Positions 27,867-37,653 are shown, counted from the stretch's first letter. The stretch: 64,000 nt of DNA from Rariglobus sp. (GCA_029266495.1 JAQSWS010000007.1:1-64000); one strand, 5' to 3'. Notes: generated by a model from the sequence alone, not told the origin. Program-made: numbers and translations.

Positions 27867-30800
27867 TCAGTTGGCGGATGTCCTCCATGCATGCAGGCCG
27901 TCGAGCGTCCGGATCACGCCTTCCAGCACATCGTGCCGCGCCATCCGTTCCGCGGGTGTCTTCGGGGCTTCACGACCGAACATGCGGCTCATGTAGTCGT
28001 TTCCGGGCGCCTTGCTTTTCTTCGCCTTGTCTCCGAGCGGGAACAGTTTTTCAGGCACAACCAGCCCGGTATCGACCGAGGCCGCGTAAGCCCGCCACAG
28101 GCTGGGAAGATCCCGCACCTTCTGATCTCCTGCGCCGCCGTGCTTCCCGGCGGGATCAAGCGCCAGCAGGCGGAACGCCACCCGGTCCTGCTCCGCGCGC
28201 GGACGCAACGTGTTCGGAAGGACATCGGCCAGCTTCTTCCACGCGTTCAAATAGTCCGGATCCGCGGCTACCGCCCGGGTGAAATACGCCGCCGATTCCT
28301 CCCAGCGTTCCTGCTCCATGCGCAGATAACCGAGCAGATAATGCACCTGCGGCTTCGCATCCGGCTTGGCGGCCATCTCCATGAACACACGCTCGGCGAT
28401 CGCCTGCGCATCCTCGCCCGCAAACGCCTGCTCACAGCCGAAACAGTGGCTTTCCACACGGCCGAAACTGTCGGGCATCAGCTCGAATGCGCGCTTGTAG
28501 TGCTCCGCCGCCTCGATGAGGCGGTTTTCCTCGGCCAGCTGGCGCGCCAACCGTGACTGGATGCAATACGCGTCGGCAAACGACTCCAGGGCCAGTTCGT
28601 ATTCCTTGATCGCCCGGTCGATGAGTCCGGCCGCCGCGATATCATCGGCGTCCTCCGAACGACGGATGGCCGCAAGCACCCCGGCGAGAAATTCCGCCTG
28701 CTTCGCGTCGCCCTTCGCCAGCGCCACGTCGCGAAACACTGCATATGCGCGCATACGATCGCCCTTCGGCTGCTCGCCGTCAGACGGGTCGATCGCGATC
28801 GCCCGCTTCACCGTCGTCTCCGCGTCGGCCAGCTTGCCTCCGGCCAGTTGCACCGAAGCCAGCCAGATGAGCGGACGCTCTTCATATGGATCAGCCGCCG
28901 CGAGTTTCTCCAGGAACGGAACCGCCTTGGCTCCCTTCAACCGGATGTAGAGCGCGTAGGCCGGATCGTAACCGGAACTCTCGATCAGGACTCCCTCAGC
29001 AATCGCCACGGCCTCGTCGCCACGGCCCATTGCAAACAACGTCTCCGCGACCACCAGCGGCAGCGGACGCCAGACACCGGCATCGCAATTTCTTAAAAAC
29101 TGCGCCACGTCCGTCCGCCCCCAGTTCGGCGACTCGGCGAGCAATGCGATCACCTCGGCATGACGGCCCTGGCGCGCCATCACATCGGCCAGTTGCTGCG
29201 TCACCGACTGCAAGTCCACGCGAATCTCGTCCTGCGAAGCGTCCTCTTCGGCAGGCATATTCATCACTCCGCCGGCACGGGACTTCGGCTTCACCGCCAG
29301 CCGCGCACGGAGGATCTCCTCGACCACCGCAAAATTGCCCGCCTCCAGCTGCCCGGCCGCATACGTGTCGAATACATCGCCGCCCCCCACCCAGACCGGG
29401 CCCGACGCGTCTTTGAAGTCCGTGGTCAATTTTTCGCTCCAGTTTTTCGCAAGCTGCGGACGCGAGACCGCCTCCGCCAGCTTGAGCAGACGGCCGGCGG
29501 ATTCCTGCCATTCGGCCAGCCAGATCTTTTCCACAACCGTCGGGCGCGCTTCCAGGCAGGGCTCGAGCAACGCCAAGCCCTCGTCGATTTTTTCCTCGCC
29601 GATCAAGGCCCACCCATGACGCGCCTGCCAGACCCTGGCCTCCTGCGAATCCTTCGGCGCGGCCGCCGCCTGCTTCGCCGCGAAGGCCGTGAGATCCGCT
29701 CCCCGACCCGCCAGCCCGGCCAGGTTCGTCAACCCGCGCCATCCTCCGGTGCCCTGGTCGCGTGAAGCGATCCGGATCACAAGATCCCACGCCGCACCCG
29801 CGGCCGCCTGGGTCATGCGTGCATGATATGGCAGACCCGAGTCGTTGGGACCGTCTCCCAGTAACTCCGCCGCCTCGTCGATTCGTCCCGTGATCGCCAG
29901 TGCATACGCCAGCGCGCCCAGCGCGCGCTTTTGTTCCCAATCGTTTTCGCCGGGTTTTTTCGCCGTGAGTTCCGGGAACTGCTTTTTCAAAACGTCAAAA
30001 AGCGCAACCAACTCGCCGGCCGACTCCGCGTCCACCGACGAACTCCGCCAGCCGATCAGCGACCAAGGCACGCGTTTCGGTGAAAGTCGGCCCTCGACAA
30101 TCATGCGGCGCGCCAGCCCGCCCGTCCGATTGCCGGGCTCAAGCTGCACGTCAACCGGCAACGCATAAACCTCCCGCAATAGTTTTTCCGCTTCCGCCTC
30201 GCCCGCCCACGTGACCAGGTCAGGCACATTGATGCTACGATGATCATCTCGGCCTTCGGCGTTGAACTCGACCGCCAGATCGGGGTCCTGCATCGCCGTT
30301 TGCCACGCACGGTCCTCGCCGTTGAACCCATAGAAATAGCCCAGCGCGCCCCCGGCTTTGCGGACCGCCAGCTCGCGCTCCTTCTCGGGCAGCATCGTGT
30401 TCTGCTGCGCCGCCTGATACGCCGCGTTGAGCCGGGTCAACTCCTGCCCGAGCTTGATCAGCTCCGCCAGCTTCTCCTCCCCGCCATAGCGCGCCGCGAT
30501 CTGCGCACGATCCGGTGGACGATACGCATCCATCTCCTCGCGAAACGCCTGCACTCGCTCCGCCGGCGAGTCCGCCAGCCACTGGCCCAGTGCTTTCTCC
30601 AATTGCTGCAACTGCTCGGACGCACCCCGCGCCTGCCAGTTCGAATCGTCACCTGCTTTCATCGCGCGCAGTTTCTTCGCGGTTGCCCCGAGTTCCTTGC
30701 GCTCCTTGCGCAACGCCTCGGCGGCGTCCGGTGCCGTCGCGTTCAAGACCAACGCCTCGATGAGCGCCAGCTTGCGCATCAGGTGCTCCACCGGATTTTC

Positions 30801-31088
30801 CTCCAACGCCGGCGTAGTCCCCACCCACGCGACCGCCTGCGCGCGCGCCGCCGGCCACTCCACAGGTTCGCTCCCCACCGCAAAAATTGATCCGGCCCGG
30901 TAAGGCTCGTAACGGCCTTCCGGCACCGGCTTCCAGCCAAGCGCAGTGCTCAACGCCTCAGGCGTGGGCGCATTGTCCGGTTCCGCCGAACACACCGGCC
31001 CAGCCAGAACGGCCATGGATATAATGGAAGAAATCCAAAAACGGCGGATCCACGATCCGTCCAAAACCATCGAGCAATAATTGTTCAT
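27867..31088 (-). CDS. Large exported TPR-repeat protein
   Basis: 1073 residues. An N-terminal hydrophobic segment (RRFWISSIISMAVLAGPVCS) predicts export, with a possible alternative start at Met7. The remainder is mainly alpha-helical. TPR-like pairs are clearest at about 780-970, for example AAEHYKRAFELMPDSFGRVE, YLRMEQERWEESAAYFTRAV and AADPDYLNAWKKLADVLP. The region 95-240 is highly charged and helical. TPR arrays bind proteins; no catalytic motif is visible, so the role is unassigned. It converges with the esterase and lies downstream of an alpha/beta hydrolase gene in the reverse direction. Confidence 0.75.
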   Translation of the reverse strand: MNNYCSMVLDGSWIRRFWISSIISMAVLAGPVCSAEPDNAPTPEALSTALGWKPVPEGRYEPYRAGSIFAVGSEPVEWPAARAQAVAWVGTTPALEENPVEHLMRKLALIEALVLNATAPDAAEALRKERKELGATAKKLRAMKAGDDSNWQARGASEQLQQLEKALGQWLADSPAERVQAFREEMDAYRPPDRAQIAARYGGEEKLAELIKLGQELTRLNAAYQAAQQNTMLPEKERELAVRKAGGALGYFYGFNGEDRAWQTAMQDPDLAVEFNAEGRDDHRSINVPDLVTWAGEAEAEKLLREVYALPVDVQLEPGNRTGGLARRMIVEGRLSPKRVPWSLIGWRSSSVDAESAGELVALFDVLKKQFPELTAKKPGENDWEQKRALGALAYALAITGRIDEAAELLGDGPNDSGLPYHARMTQAAAGAAWDLVIRIASRDQGTGGWRGLTNLAGLAGRGADLTAFAAKQAAAAPKDSQEARVWQARHGWALIGEEKIDEGLALLEPCLEARPTVVEKIWLAEWQESAGRLLKLAEAVSRPQLAKNWSEKLTTDFKDASGPVWVGGGDVFDTYAAGQLEAGNFAVVEEILRARLAVKPKSRAGGVMNMPAEEDASQDEIRVDLQSVTQQLADVMARQGRHAEVIALLAESPNWGRTDVAQFLRNCDAGVWRPLPLVVAETLFAMGRGDEAVAIAEGVLIESSGYDPAYALYIRLKGAKAVPFLEKLAAADPYEERPLIWLASVQLAGGKLADAETTVKRAIAIDPSDGEQPKGDRMRAYAVFRDVALAKGDAKQAEFLAGVLAAIRRSEDADDIAAAGLIDRAIKEYELALESFADAYCIQSRLARQLAEENRLIEAAEHYKRAFELMPDSFGRVESHCFGCEQAFAGEDAQAIAERVFMEMAAKPDAKPQVHYLLGYLRMEQERWEESAAYFTRAVAADPDYLNAWKKLADVLPNTLRPRAEQDRVAFRLLALDPAGKHGGAGDQKVRDLPSLWRAYAASVDTGLVVPEKLFPLGDKAKKSKAPGNDYMSRMFGREAPKTPAERMARHDVLEGVIRTLDGLHAWRTSAN

Positions 31089-31170
31089 AAGCAGGTGGGG
31101 TTAAAAAGACGCACGACACCACACCAGCCGGCACAATGAATTGACAACCCTGCAATCGCCGCGCCCTCGC

Positions 31171-32295
31171 TTATTTCGTCACCGCCGCCAGAAACCACTC
31201 CAGCGCATACCATGACAACTGACCCGACGGACCGCGCGGATTAAAGTCGCACGCATGCGTCGCCCACGGCAGCGACACCAGCGCATTCGGCACGTCCAGC
31301 TCATCGAGCTTCACCTGAAGCCGCTCGCTCTGCTTGTGCCACACCATCGGGTCCATCGCGCCGTGCACCAGGAGCGTCGGCACGGCGTTTTCCTTCGTCA
31401 CGAACAGATACCCCGACGCCGTTCGATACATCTCCGCCGCCTCTTCCGGCGAACCACCGAGATACTGCCGCAGCAGCTTCACCGCGTTCAAAATATCATC
31501 CTCGCGCGAGAATCCCCAGGCGAACACCTGGTCGTGCGGACCATAAAACGAAACCGCGCCGCGCACCGCAGTATCCGGAAATCCATACGTCACCGCCGTC
31601 GCGATCTGACCGCCCGCCGAACGCCCCATCAACACCAGACGCGCCGGATCAATCCCCAGTTCCGCCGCATTCGCCTTCAAATACGCGATCGCCGCCCTCA
31701 CATCCTCCGCCTGCCCCGGCCACCGCGTCGCCGGCGCCAGCCGGTAGCTCACCGCCGCCACCGCATACCCGAGCCGGGCGAGATGATGATTCACCTCCGG
31801 CAACTGCCCTCGGTCCCCGTTATCCCAACCGCCGCCATGGATCATCACCACGCACGGCGCCGGAGTCGTGCGCCCGGCCGCCCGATAAAAATCCATTGGC
31901 AGTCCGCCGCCCGCCACCCGCGTTTCCACCGGCACCTTGTCCGCCTCTCGTGCAAACAACCCGCCCACCGAAAACGCCGGCCGCGCCAGCTCCACCTTGC
32001 CAAACGCCGATCCCAGTTTCGCCGGCAATGTCTCCGCAATCCCCATCGCCTGCACCACCGGCCTCAGCAATCCCGCCATCGCCATCGCGCACACCGCGAC
32101 GATCACTCCGCGCAACCCGCCGCCCCATCCCCACGCAACCGCTCCGATGACCACCGGGAGCACGATCAGCAGATGCCCGAACTCGCCGGCCAAAATCGAT
32201 GCCTTCCACAGCCCCGTCGTCGGAGCACGCCACCACGTGAGCGACGCCGCCCCCGCACACCCGACCGCCAGCAACAGCAATGTCCAACGCACCAT
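31171..32295 (-). CDS. Membrane-anchored alpha/beta hydrolase (esterase/lipase, HSL/BD-FAE-like)
   Basis: 374 residues. The first ~85 residues contain about three membrane helices. The catalytic domain begins near 115: CVVMIHGGGWDNGDRG is the oxyanion HGGG motif, LVLMGRSAGGQIATAV has the nucleophile Ser, LLVHGAMDPMV the acid Asp, and LPWATHACDFNP the His. SYRLAPATRWPGQAEDVRAAI is also typical of the family. An esterase acting on small or glycan-linked esters is likely; substrate unknown. It stops about 80 bp after the TPR gene start on the same strand, so the two may be co-transcribed. Confidence 0.82.
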   Translation of the reverse strand: MVRWTLLLLAVGCAGAASLTWWRAPTTGLWKASILAGEFGHLLIVLPVVIGAVAWGWGGGLRGVIVAVCAMAMAGLLRPVVQAMGIAETLPAKLGSAFGKVELARPAFSVGGLFAREADKVPVETRVAGGGLPMDFYRAAGRTTPAPCVVMIHGGGWDNGDRGQLPEVNHHLARLGYAVAAVSYRLAPATRWPGQAEDVRAAIAYLKANAAELGIDPARLVLMGRSAGGQIATAVTYGFPDTAVRGAVSFYGPHDQVFAWGFSREDDILNAVKLLRQYLGGSPEEAAEMYRTASGYLFVTKENAVPTLLVHGAMDPMVWHKQSERLQVKLDELDVPNALVSLPWATHACDFNPRGPSGQLSWYALEWFLAAVTK

Positions 32296-32414
32296 ATCCT
32301 CTCACTACGCCCGTAAACTCCCCGCAGGCGCAAAATATTTTGCGTATCGCTCATTCCCGTAACGGAACGGCGGAGCCGTTTCGTCCGATTCCTCTCCGAC
32401 TTCTGTGCCTTTTT

Positions 32415-32492
32415 GTGCTTTTTGTGGCAAAAAATTCCGATTCCGAACCTTTCATGTCTTTCGTGTTTTTCGTGGTTAAAAACTCCGATTCC
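32415..32492. repeat. 30-bp direct repeat pair in the leader of the pseudouridine synthase gene
   Basis: Two 30-base units (32415-32444 and 32463-32492) match at 25 positions, both containing GTGG..AAAAA.TCCGATTCC. They resemble the TTTTTGTGGC ends of the elements at 20731 and 38329. Confidence 0.6.
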
Positions 32493-32515
32493 CCGCATCC
32501 CTTTTCCCATTTCCC

Positions 32516-33211
32516 ATGCGCCGTCTCGACCAGCTCCTCGCCAACCTCGGTTACTGCTCCCGCCGCGAAGCGCGCGACTTCCTCAAGAAAAACGCCGTAA
32601 CCGTTAAGGGCAAAGCCGTCCGCGACCCTTCCGATAAAGCCTGCGCCACCGATGTCCTCATCAACGGCGAACCGCTCGACCACCCCGATGGCCTGCTGCT
32701 TCTGCTCAACAAACCCCTCGGCCTCGTCTGCTCCCATGACGAACGCGAAGGCCCGCGCGTCTACGACCTCCTCCCGGAGCGCTGGCGCGCCCGCAATCCC
32801 CAGGTCACGTCCATCGGCCGCCTCGACAAGGACACCTCCGGCCTGATCCTCCTCACCGATCAGACCGAGCTCGTTCACAAATACACCTCGCCCAAGCACA
32901 AGGTCCCCAAACTCTACCGCGCCACCACCGACCGCGACCTCACGCCCGGTCTCATTCCGCTCTTCGCCGCCGGCACGCTCGTCCTCGACGGCGAAGACGA
33001 TCCCTGCGCCCCCGCCGAACTCCGCCTCTTTCCCGAGTCGCCGCGCACCGCCGAACTGATTCTCACCGAGGGCAAATACCACCAGGTCCGCCGCATGTTC
33101 GCCGCCGCCGGCGCAACCGTGCTCACCCTCCACCGCGTCCAATTCGGCAATCTCACCCTCGGCAATCTCGCCCCAGGCGAATTCCGGCCCGTGACCGTCG
33201 ATGAGATTTAA
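32516..33211 (+). CDS. 16S/23S rRNA pseudouridine synthase, RsuA/RluB/RluE family
   Basis: 231 residues. N-terminal S4-like RNA-binding domain (MRRLDQLLANLGYCSRREAR) followed by the synthase domain. TSIGRLDKDTSGLILLTDQ contains the catalytic Asp in GRLDKDTSGL. LTEGKYHQVRRMFAAAGATVLTLHRV is the conserved C-terminal motif. It isomerises a uridine in rRNA; which position is not clear from sequence. The gene overlaps the start of the TonB-dependent receptor gene by 11 bp. Confidence 0.92.
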   Translation: MRRLDQLLANLGYCSRREARDFLKKNAVTVKGKAVRDPSDKACATDVLINGEPLDHPDGLLLLLNKPLGLVCSHDEREGPRVYDLLPERWRARNPQVTSIGRLDKDTSGLILLTDQTELVHKYTSPKHKVPKLYRATTDRDLTPGLIPLFAAGTLVLDGEDDPCAPAELRLFPESPRTAELILTEGKYHQVRRMFAAAGATVLTLHRVQFGNLTLGNLAPGEFRPVTVDEI

Positions 33212-35219
33212 GCCCCTGCTTTTTCTGCCGGTCACCGCCTGCGCGCTCTTCGCCGGGGATCCGCCCGTTGCCCTGTCTCCCGTCGTCGTCTCCGCCACCC
33301 GCAGCGAACAACCCGCCCAAGCCCTGCCGGTCGCCGTCACCGTCTTCACCGTCGAGGACCTGCGCGCGTCGCCTTCGCTCGCGATCGACGACACGCTCCG
33401 CTCCGACCCGTCCTTCAGTCTCTTCCGTCGCACCGGCAGCCTCACCGCCAATCCCACCGCCCAGGGCGTCTCCCTCCGCGGACTCGGCCCCAGTGGCGCC
33501 AGCCGTTCCCTCGTCCTTCTGGACGGGATCCCCCTCAACGACCCCTTCGGCGGCTGGGTCGCCTGGACCAAGCTCCCCAAGCTCTCCCTCTCCTCCGCCG
33601 AGATCGTGCGCGGCGGCGGTTCCGGCGCCTGGGGCAACGCCGCCCTCGGCGGCACGGTGCAACTCCTCACCGCACCGCCCGATGGCAACCACGCCGCCGC
33701 CGAGGCTTACATCGGCGACTTCGACACACGCGGCGGGGAAGTCGCCATCACCCGCTCCACCGCCGGCAACCGCACCAGCGTCACCGTGGACGCCGCCGCC
33801 TTCGCCACCGATGGCGTTTATCTGATCCGCAATCCCGGCTCCATCGATCGCCCGGCCAGCCTCGATTACCAACGCGCCCAAGCATCCATCTGTAGTGCGA
33901 TCACCGATACGCTCACGCTCACCGTCACCGGCCGTCTCTACGCCGAGGAACGCGGCAACGGCACTCCGCTCCAGCGCAACTCCTCCGATGAGGCCTTCTT
34001 CTCTGTCGTGCTCTCCGGTTACGACACCCAAGACTTCACCTGGGCCGCCGTCTTCTACGCCCAGGACCAGTCATTCGCGTCCTTCTTCTCCTCCGTTGAT
34101 CCGACGCGCACCACCGAGACACCCGCCAATGACCAATACGACGTTCCCGCCACCGCGCTGGGCGCCACCTTCACCGCCACGTGGACCTCCGGCTCCGGCG
34201 CCATCACCACGCTCGGCACCGACTTCCGCCGTGTCGAAGGCGAGACCCGCGAACGCTTCAACTTCGCCCTCGGACCCTTCGACCGCCGTGCCGGTGGCGA
34301 ACAAACCTTCCTCGGGCTCTTCGCCCGCCACGACCGCTCCGTCTTGACCGCCCTGCACGTCTCCGCCGGCGCCCGCATCGACACCTGGCAAAACACCGGC
34401 GGCTTCCGTCGAGAAACCGGTCCCGTTCCCCTCGACCAAACGTTCCCCGATCAGGAGGGCGTCGAGTTCAGCCCCCATCTTGGGCTCGTCTGGCAACCCG
34501 CACCCGACGTCCGCGCCCGCGCCTCCGCCTATCAGGCATTCCGCGTCCCCACGCTCAACGAATACTACCGCCCCTTCCGTGTCGGTGCCGTCACCACCAA
34601 CGCCAATCCCGACCTCGTCCCCGAAACCCTCACCGGTTTCGAAACCGGCCTCGACCTCGGACGCCCCGGTGCGCCGCTCGGCGCTTCCCTCACCGCCTTT
34701 GTCAATGAACTCCAGGACGCCGTGGCAAACGTCACCATCGCCCCCGACACCCGTGAACGCCGAAACCTCGACCACGTCCGCGTGCAAGGCCTCGAGGCCT
34801 CTCTCCGCGCCCGCCCTCACCGCACGCTCACGCTTGAAGCCGCCTATCTTTTCACCGACGCCCGCGTGACCGATCCCGGCGCCAATGCCCCCGCGTCCCT
34901 CGACGGCAACCGCCTCGCCCAAGTCCCCCGCCACACCCTCACCACGTCGGCGACATGGAACGCCCCGTTCGCGCTGCAACTCACCGCCCGCGCCCGCTGG
35001 TTCTCCGCGCAATATGAGGACGACGAAAACACCCTCCGCCTCGCCCCTGCCGCCACCGTCGATCTCGGTGTCTCGCGTCGTTTCCGCAAACACTGGGAAG
35101 TCTTCGTCGCCGTCGAAAACCTCTTCGACGCCGAGGTCGAAACCGGCCGCACCACCGCCGGCATCGTCAGCATCGCCCCGCCCCGCTGGTCCCGCGCCGG
35201 CCTCCGCTACGATTGGTGA
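33201..35219 (+). CDS. TonB-dependent outer-membrane receptor
   Basis: 672 residues. Signal peptide MRFKPLLFLPVTACALFA, then LSPVVVSATRSEQPAQALPV, the normal lead into the plug. Plug motifs: VFTVEDLRAS, GVSLRGLGPSGASRSLVLLDGIPLNDPFGGWVAW (read as GVSLRGLGPSGASRSLVLLD and GIPLNDPFGGW), and IVRGGGSGAWGNAALGGTVQLL. The barrel ends VFVAVENLFDAEVETGRTT and YDW, the terminal aromatic strand. BtuB/ferric-siderophore-like size; ligand unknown. It starts inside the end of the pseudouridine synthase gene, which suggests translational coupling between unrelated functions. Confidence 0.92.
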   Translation: MRFKPLLFLPVTACALFAGDPPVALSPVVVSATRSEQPAQALPVAVTVFTVEDLRASPSLAIDDTLRSDPSFSLFRRTGSLTANPTAQGVSLRGLGPSGASRSLVLLDGIPLNDPFGGWVAWTKLPKLSLSSAEIVRGGGSGAWGNAALGGTVQLLTAPPDGNHAAAEAYIGDFDTRGGEVAITRSTAGNRTSVTVDAAAFATDGVYLIRNPGSIDRPASLDYQRAQASICSAITDTLTLTVTGRLYAEERGNGTPLQRNSSDEAFFSVVLSGYDTQDFTWAAVFYAQDQSFASFFSSVDPTRTTETPANDQYDVPATALGATFTATWTSGSGAITTLGTDFRRVEGETRERFNFALGPFDRRAGGEQTFLGLFARHDRSVLTALHVSAGARIDTWQNTGGFRRETGPVPLDQTFPDQEGVEFSPHLGLVWQPAPDVRARASAYQAFRVPTLNEYYRPFRVGAVTTNANPDLVPETLTGFETGLDLGRPGAPLGASLTAFVNELQDAVANVTIAPDTRERRNLDHVRVQGLEASLRARPHRTLTLEAAYLFTDARVTDPGANAPASLDGNRLAQVPRHTLTTSATWNAPFALQLTARARWFSAQYEDDENTLRLAPAATVDLGVSRRFRKHWEVFVAVENLFDAEVETGRTTAGIVSIAPPRWSRAGLRYDW

Positions 35220-35265
35220 CACTCCCCTTTGTAAACCACCCCTCAATCTTTTCTCTCTCAACAAC

Positions 35266-35308
35266 GCCCAACCTATTTGTCACTTAATAAGTGACAAATA
35301 GGTTGGGC
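35266..35308. repeat. 43-bp near-perfect palindrome, copy 1
   Basis: Two 21-base arms pair perfectly around a single central A at 35287. The inner arm ends TTTGTCACTTA; the outer part is GCCCAACCTA. It lies between the TonB receptor stop and the SGNH hydrolase start, 13 bp before the ATG. The inner core is identical to the palindrome at 37824-37866. Confidence 0.85.
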
Positions 35309-35321
35309 CCGCTTTCACGAA

Positions 35322-36104
35322 ATGCCCGTCCCGTCCACCCGATCCTTCGCCCGCTATGTCGCCCTCGGCGACAGTTCGACCGAAGGCCTTGACGATCCCG
35401 ATGAAGCCGGCGGCTACCGCGGCTGGTCCCAACGCCTCGCCGAACGCCTTCACGCGACCACGTCCCCCGACCTTCTCTACGCCAATCTCGCCGTGCGCGG
35501 ACTCACCACCGCACAGGTCCGCGCCGGTCAACTTGACGCCGCCCTCGCGATGCGTCCCGACCTCGCCACCGTCTTCTGCGGCACCAACGACGTCACCGCC
35601 TTCCGCTTCGACGCCGGTCGCGTCGCCGCCGACATCGAATACATGCAGCGTGCGCTCGTCTCCTCCGGCGCGACCGTCCTCAGCTTCACCTTGCCCGATC
35701 TCACCCCGCTCATGCCGCTCGCGCGCCTGATCGCCCCCCGCATCGCCGCGCTCAACCGTGCCCTCGCCGACGCCTCGCGCGCCACCGGCGCGATCCTCGT
35801 GGATTTCGCCGCCCGGCCCGTGGCCACCGACCGCCGGCTCTGGAGCGAAGATCGCATCCACGCCAACTCCGCCGGCCACGCCCGCATCGCCGACGCGCTC
35901 GCCCACGCATTGAACCTTCCGGGCAGCGACGATGCCTGGTGCCACTCCTTTTCCTCCCCGCTTCCACAAAGCCGTCTCGAAGGATGCCACGCCGAGGCCC
36001 GCTGGATCCGGCGGCATCTCTTGCCCTGGATAGTTCAGGGGCTCACCGGCCAGTCCTCCTCACAAGGACGCGGCCCCAAACGTCCGGAGCTGACCGCACT
36101 CTGA
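35322..36104 (+). CDS. SGNH/GDSL-family hydrolase
   Basis: 260 residues. Block I is YVALGDSSTEGLDD (nucleophile Ser in GDSS), block II has the NLAVRGLTTAQV Gly, block III is VFCGTNDVTAF (GTND Asn), and block V is EDRIHANSAGHARIA (Asp and His). These are the four SGNH consensus residues. No signal peptide is visible, so a cytoplasmic ester hydrolase is likely. The last ~50 residues lie beyond the normal domain. It converges with the YHS/MauE-like gene 20 bp away. Confidence 0.9.
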   Translation: MPVPSTRSFARYVALGDSSTEGLDDPDEAGGYRGWSQRLAERLHATTSPDLLYANLAVRGLTTAQVRAGQLDAALAMRPDLATVFCGTNDVTAFRFDAGRVAADIEYMQRALVSSGATVLSFTLPDLTPLMPLARLIAPRIAALNRALADASRATGAILVDFAARPVATDRRLWSEDRIHANSAGHARIADALAHALNLPGSDDAWCHSFSSPLPQSRLEGCHAEARWIRRHLLPWIVQGLTGQSSSQGRGPKRPELTAL

Positions 36105-36124
36105 ATCTCCGGGAAAGCCGGCGG

Positions 36125-36874
36125 TTATCCGGGCCGCAACCACATCACCGCGGCCATGGCCGCCATCCCGAGATCCTCCGTCAACGCGACGGTGGAGAGC
36201 GGCACCTTGAGCACCGTGCCCATGCACGCACAGTTCAAATCCAGTCCCTTTCGCAAAGCCCGGATGACTCCCATTGCCCCAAAAATCATGACGGCAACCG
36301 TCACTCCATAAAGGACGGGCAGCCGCGCCTGCGTCAAATAACCGAGCCCCAGGCCCAGCTCGATAAACGGATAAACCCAGGCATAGCCCCGCGCCCGCCT
36401 GGCGAGCAGATCATACATCTGGAAACCGTCGGCAAAGCCGGGGAGATCGAAAAACTTGAACATCGCGAAGATCACGAGAAAGAGCCCCATGAAATCGTGC
36501 ATCCAAGCCATGCCCGACCAAGGTCCGGCAGCCCCCGCCTGCCGCGCCGTGGCCGCGGCGATCGCGGATCCGATCACGATCAACAAAGGCAGGTAATCCC
36601 TCCCGCGCGTCCCGCGGCCGGGCTCGCGACGATGGATCTTTTTCCCCTCATCCCTGGCGGCGTCCTCGCCGGGTCGATTGATCCTGCGGCGGCCCTCTTC
36701 ATCCACAAAACGCACCGGGTCCTGCTGAAAGCGCCCCCGGCAGGTCTCACTGCAAAAATAATAGGTATGCCCATGGTGCTCGCTGCTCAACGCATCGTTC
36801 GCATCAATCGACATGCCGCAGACCGGGTCCACGACCTCGCGCCTGCCGGCCTTCCTGATTGCCATGGAATCCAT
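36125..36874 (-). CDS. YHS-domain / MauE-DoxX-like membrane protein
   Basis: 249 residues from the ATG at 36874. Residues ~14-57 form a YHS domain: VVDPVCGMSIDAND then HGHTYYFCSETCRGRFQQDP, with Cys positions typical of heavy-metal-associated YHS modules. After a basic linker, four membrane helices follow (LLIVIGSAIAAATA, GLFLVIFAMFKFF, YPFIELGLGLGYL, LYGVTVAVMIFGAMGVI) with LNCACMGTVLKVPLS, the paired-Cys MauE-like signature. Such proteins often go with metal or thiol-redox handling; direct role unknown. It lies 32 bp after the PRC-barrel gene on the same strand and probably shares its transcript. Confidence 0.8.
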   Translation of the reverse strand: MDSMAIRKAGRREVVDPVCGMSIDANDALSSEHHGHTYYFCSETCRGRFQQDPVRFVDEEGRRRINRPGEDAARDEGKKIHRREPGRGTRGRDYLPLLIVIGSAIAAATARQAGAAGPWSGMAWMHDFMGLFLVIFAMFKFFDLPGFADGFQMYDLLARRARGYAWVYPFIELGLGLGYLTQARLPVLYGVTVAVMIFGAMGVIRALRKGLDLNCACMGTVLKVPLSTVALTEDLGMAAMAAVMWLRPG

Positions 36875-36906
36875 CGGAATGCCCTTTCTTGGCCCTGCCC
36901 GGAAAA

Positions 36907-37653
36907 TCACCCGGCGTGCAGCGAGGCGGCCTCGGGCGATTGCTTTAATTCATCGCGGGAAATATTCACCGACACCTCCCGGTCCGACCAGCGGACGTCC
37001 CGTATCAAATAGGTAGATACGGCCACCTTCCGGCCCGGCCACCAGTTCTTCGTGTCCACCACCAGTTGGTGAACAGCCCAATGTCCGTCCTCCACCAGCA
37101 GGTCCTCCACATGGCCGATTTCCCCGTCCATGGCCTCGATGCCATAGCCCCGGATCTCGCGAGTGCTGTGCAAGTGGGGATCGCCGGGAGGCTCCGATTC
37201 ACGGGCGGGAGGCGGCGGCACTTCCGCGCCGTCGGCCCGGTCGGACGCGCGCAGAGTCCACACCGCCGCGGCGGACGGCAGAACTGCCGGCGAAATGGCC
37301 CCGCCGAGCCCGTCGCCCAACCCGGTTCCACCCCAATACACCGGCCAGGCGTAATAGCTGCGCAACCGCTCCTCCTCCTGCCGTGACACGGGCAGATCGG
37401 ATGACACGTCGGGGCTGTCCTTCACCTGCTGCCGCTTCAGCGCCACCACCAGGCTGCGGCCATCCCGGTCGATCTCCGAGACGCTCTCGGGGGAAAGCAG
37501 CACCTGCCCGCGGTTGAACCAGCTGCCGGTATTCACCACGAAGTAGCGGACCGTCCATTCCACATCGTCGAACAGAATATCGTGCACCTCGCCGATGGCC
37601 CCATCGGTCGCCTGAATTTTAAAGCCCTCGATTGTTTTGGCGTCTATTAACAT
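36907..37653 (-). CDS. Protein with two PRC-barrel domains
   Basis: 248 residues. The first PRC-barrel is residues 1-80 (IEGFKIQATDGAIGEVHDILFDD, split as IEGFKIQATDGAIGEV and HDILFDD, then WTVRYFVVNTGSW). The second is about 165-235 (IRGYGIEAMDGEIGHVEDLL ... HWAVHQLVVDTKNWWPGRKV). A Pro-rich linker separates them. PRC-barrels are small beta barrels used in RNA processing (RimM), photosynthetic reaction centre H subunits and stress proteins. The Met at 37653 is preceded by a strong GGAGGA ribosome-binding site at 37661-37666. Probably first gene of the pair with the YHS/MauE-like gene. Confidence 0.85.
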   Translation of the reverse strand: MLIDAKTIEGFKIQATDGAIGEVHDILFDDVEWTVRYFVVNTGSWFNRGQVLLSPESVSEIDRDGRSLVVALKRQQVKDSPDVSSDLPVSRQEEERLRSYYAWPVYWGGTGLGDGLGGAISPAVLPSAAAVWTLRASDRADGAEVPPPPARESEPPGDPHLHSTREIRGYGIEAMDGEIGHVEDLLVEDGHWAVHQLVVDTKNWWPGRKVAVSTYLIRDVRWSDREVSVNISRDELKQSPEAASLHAG

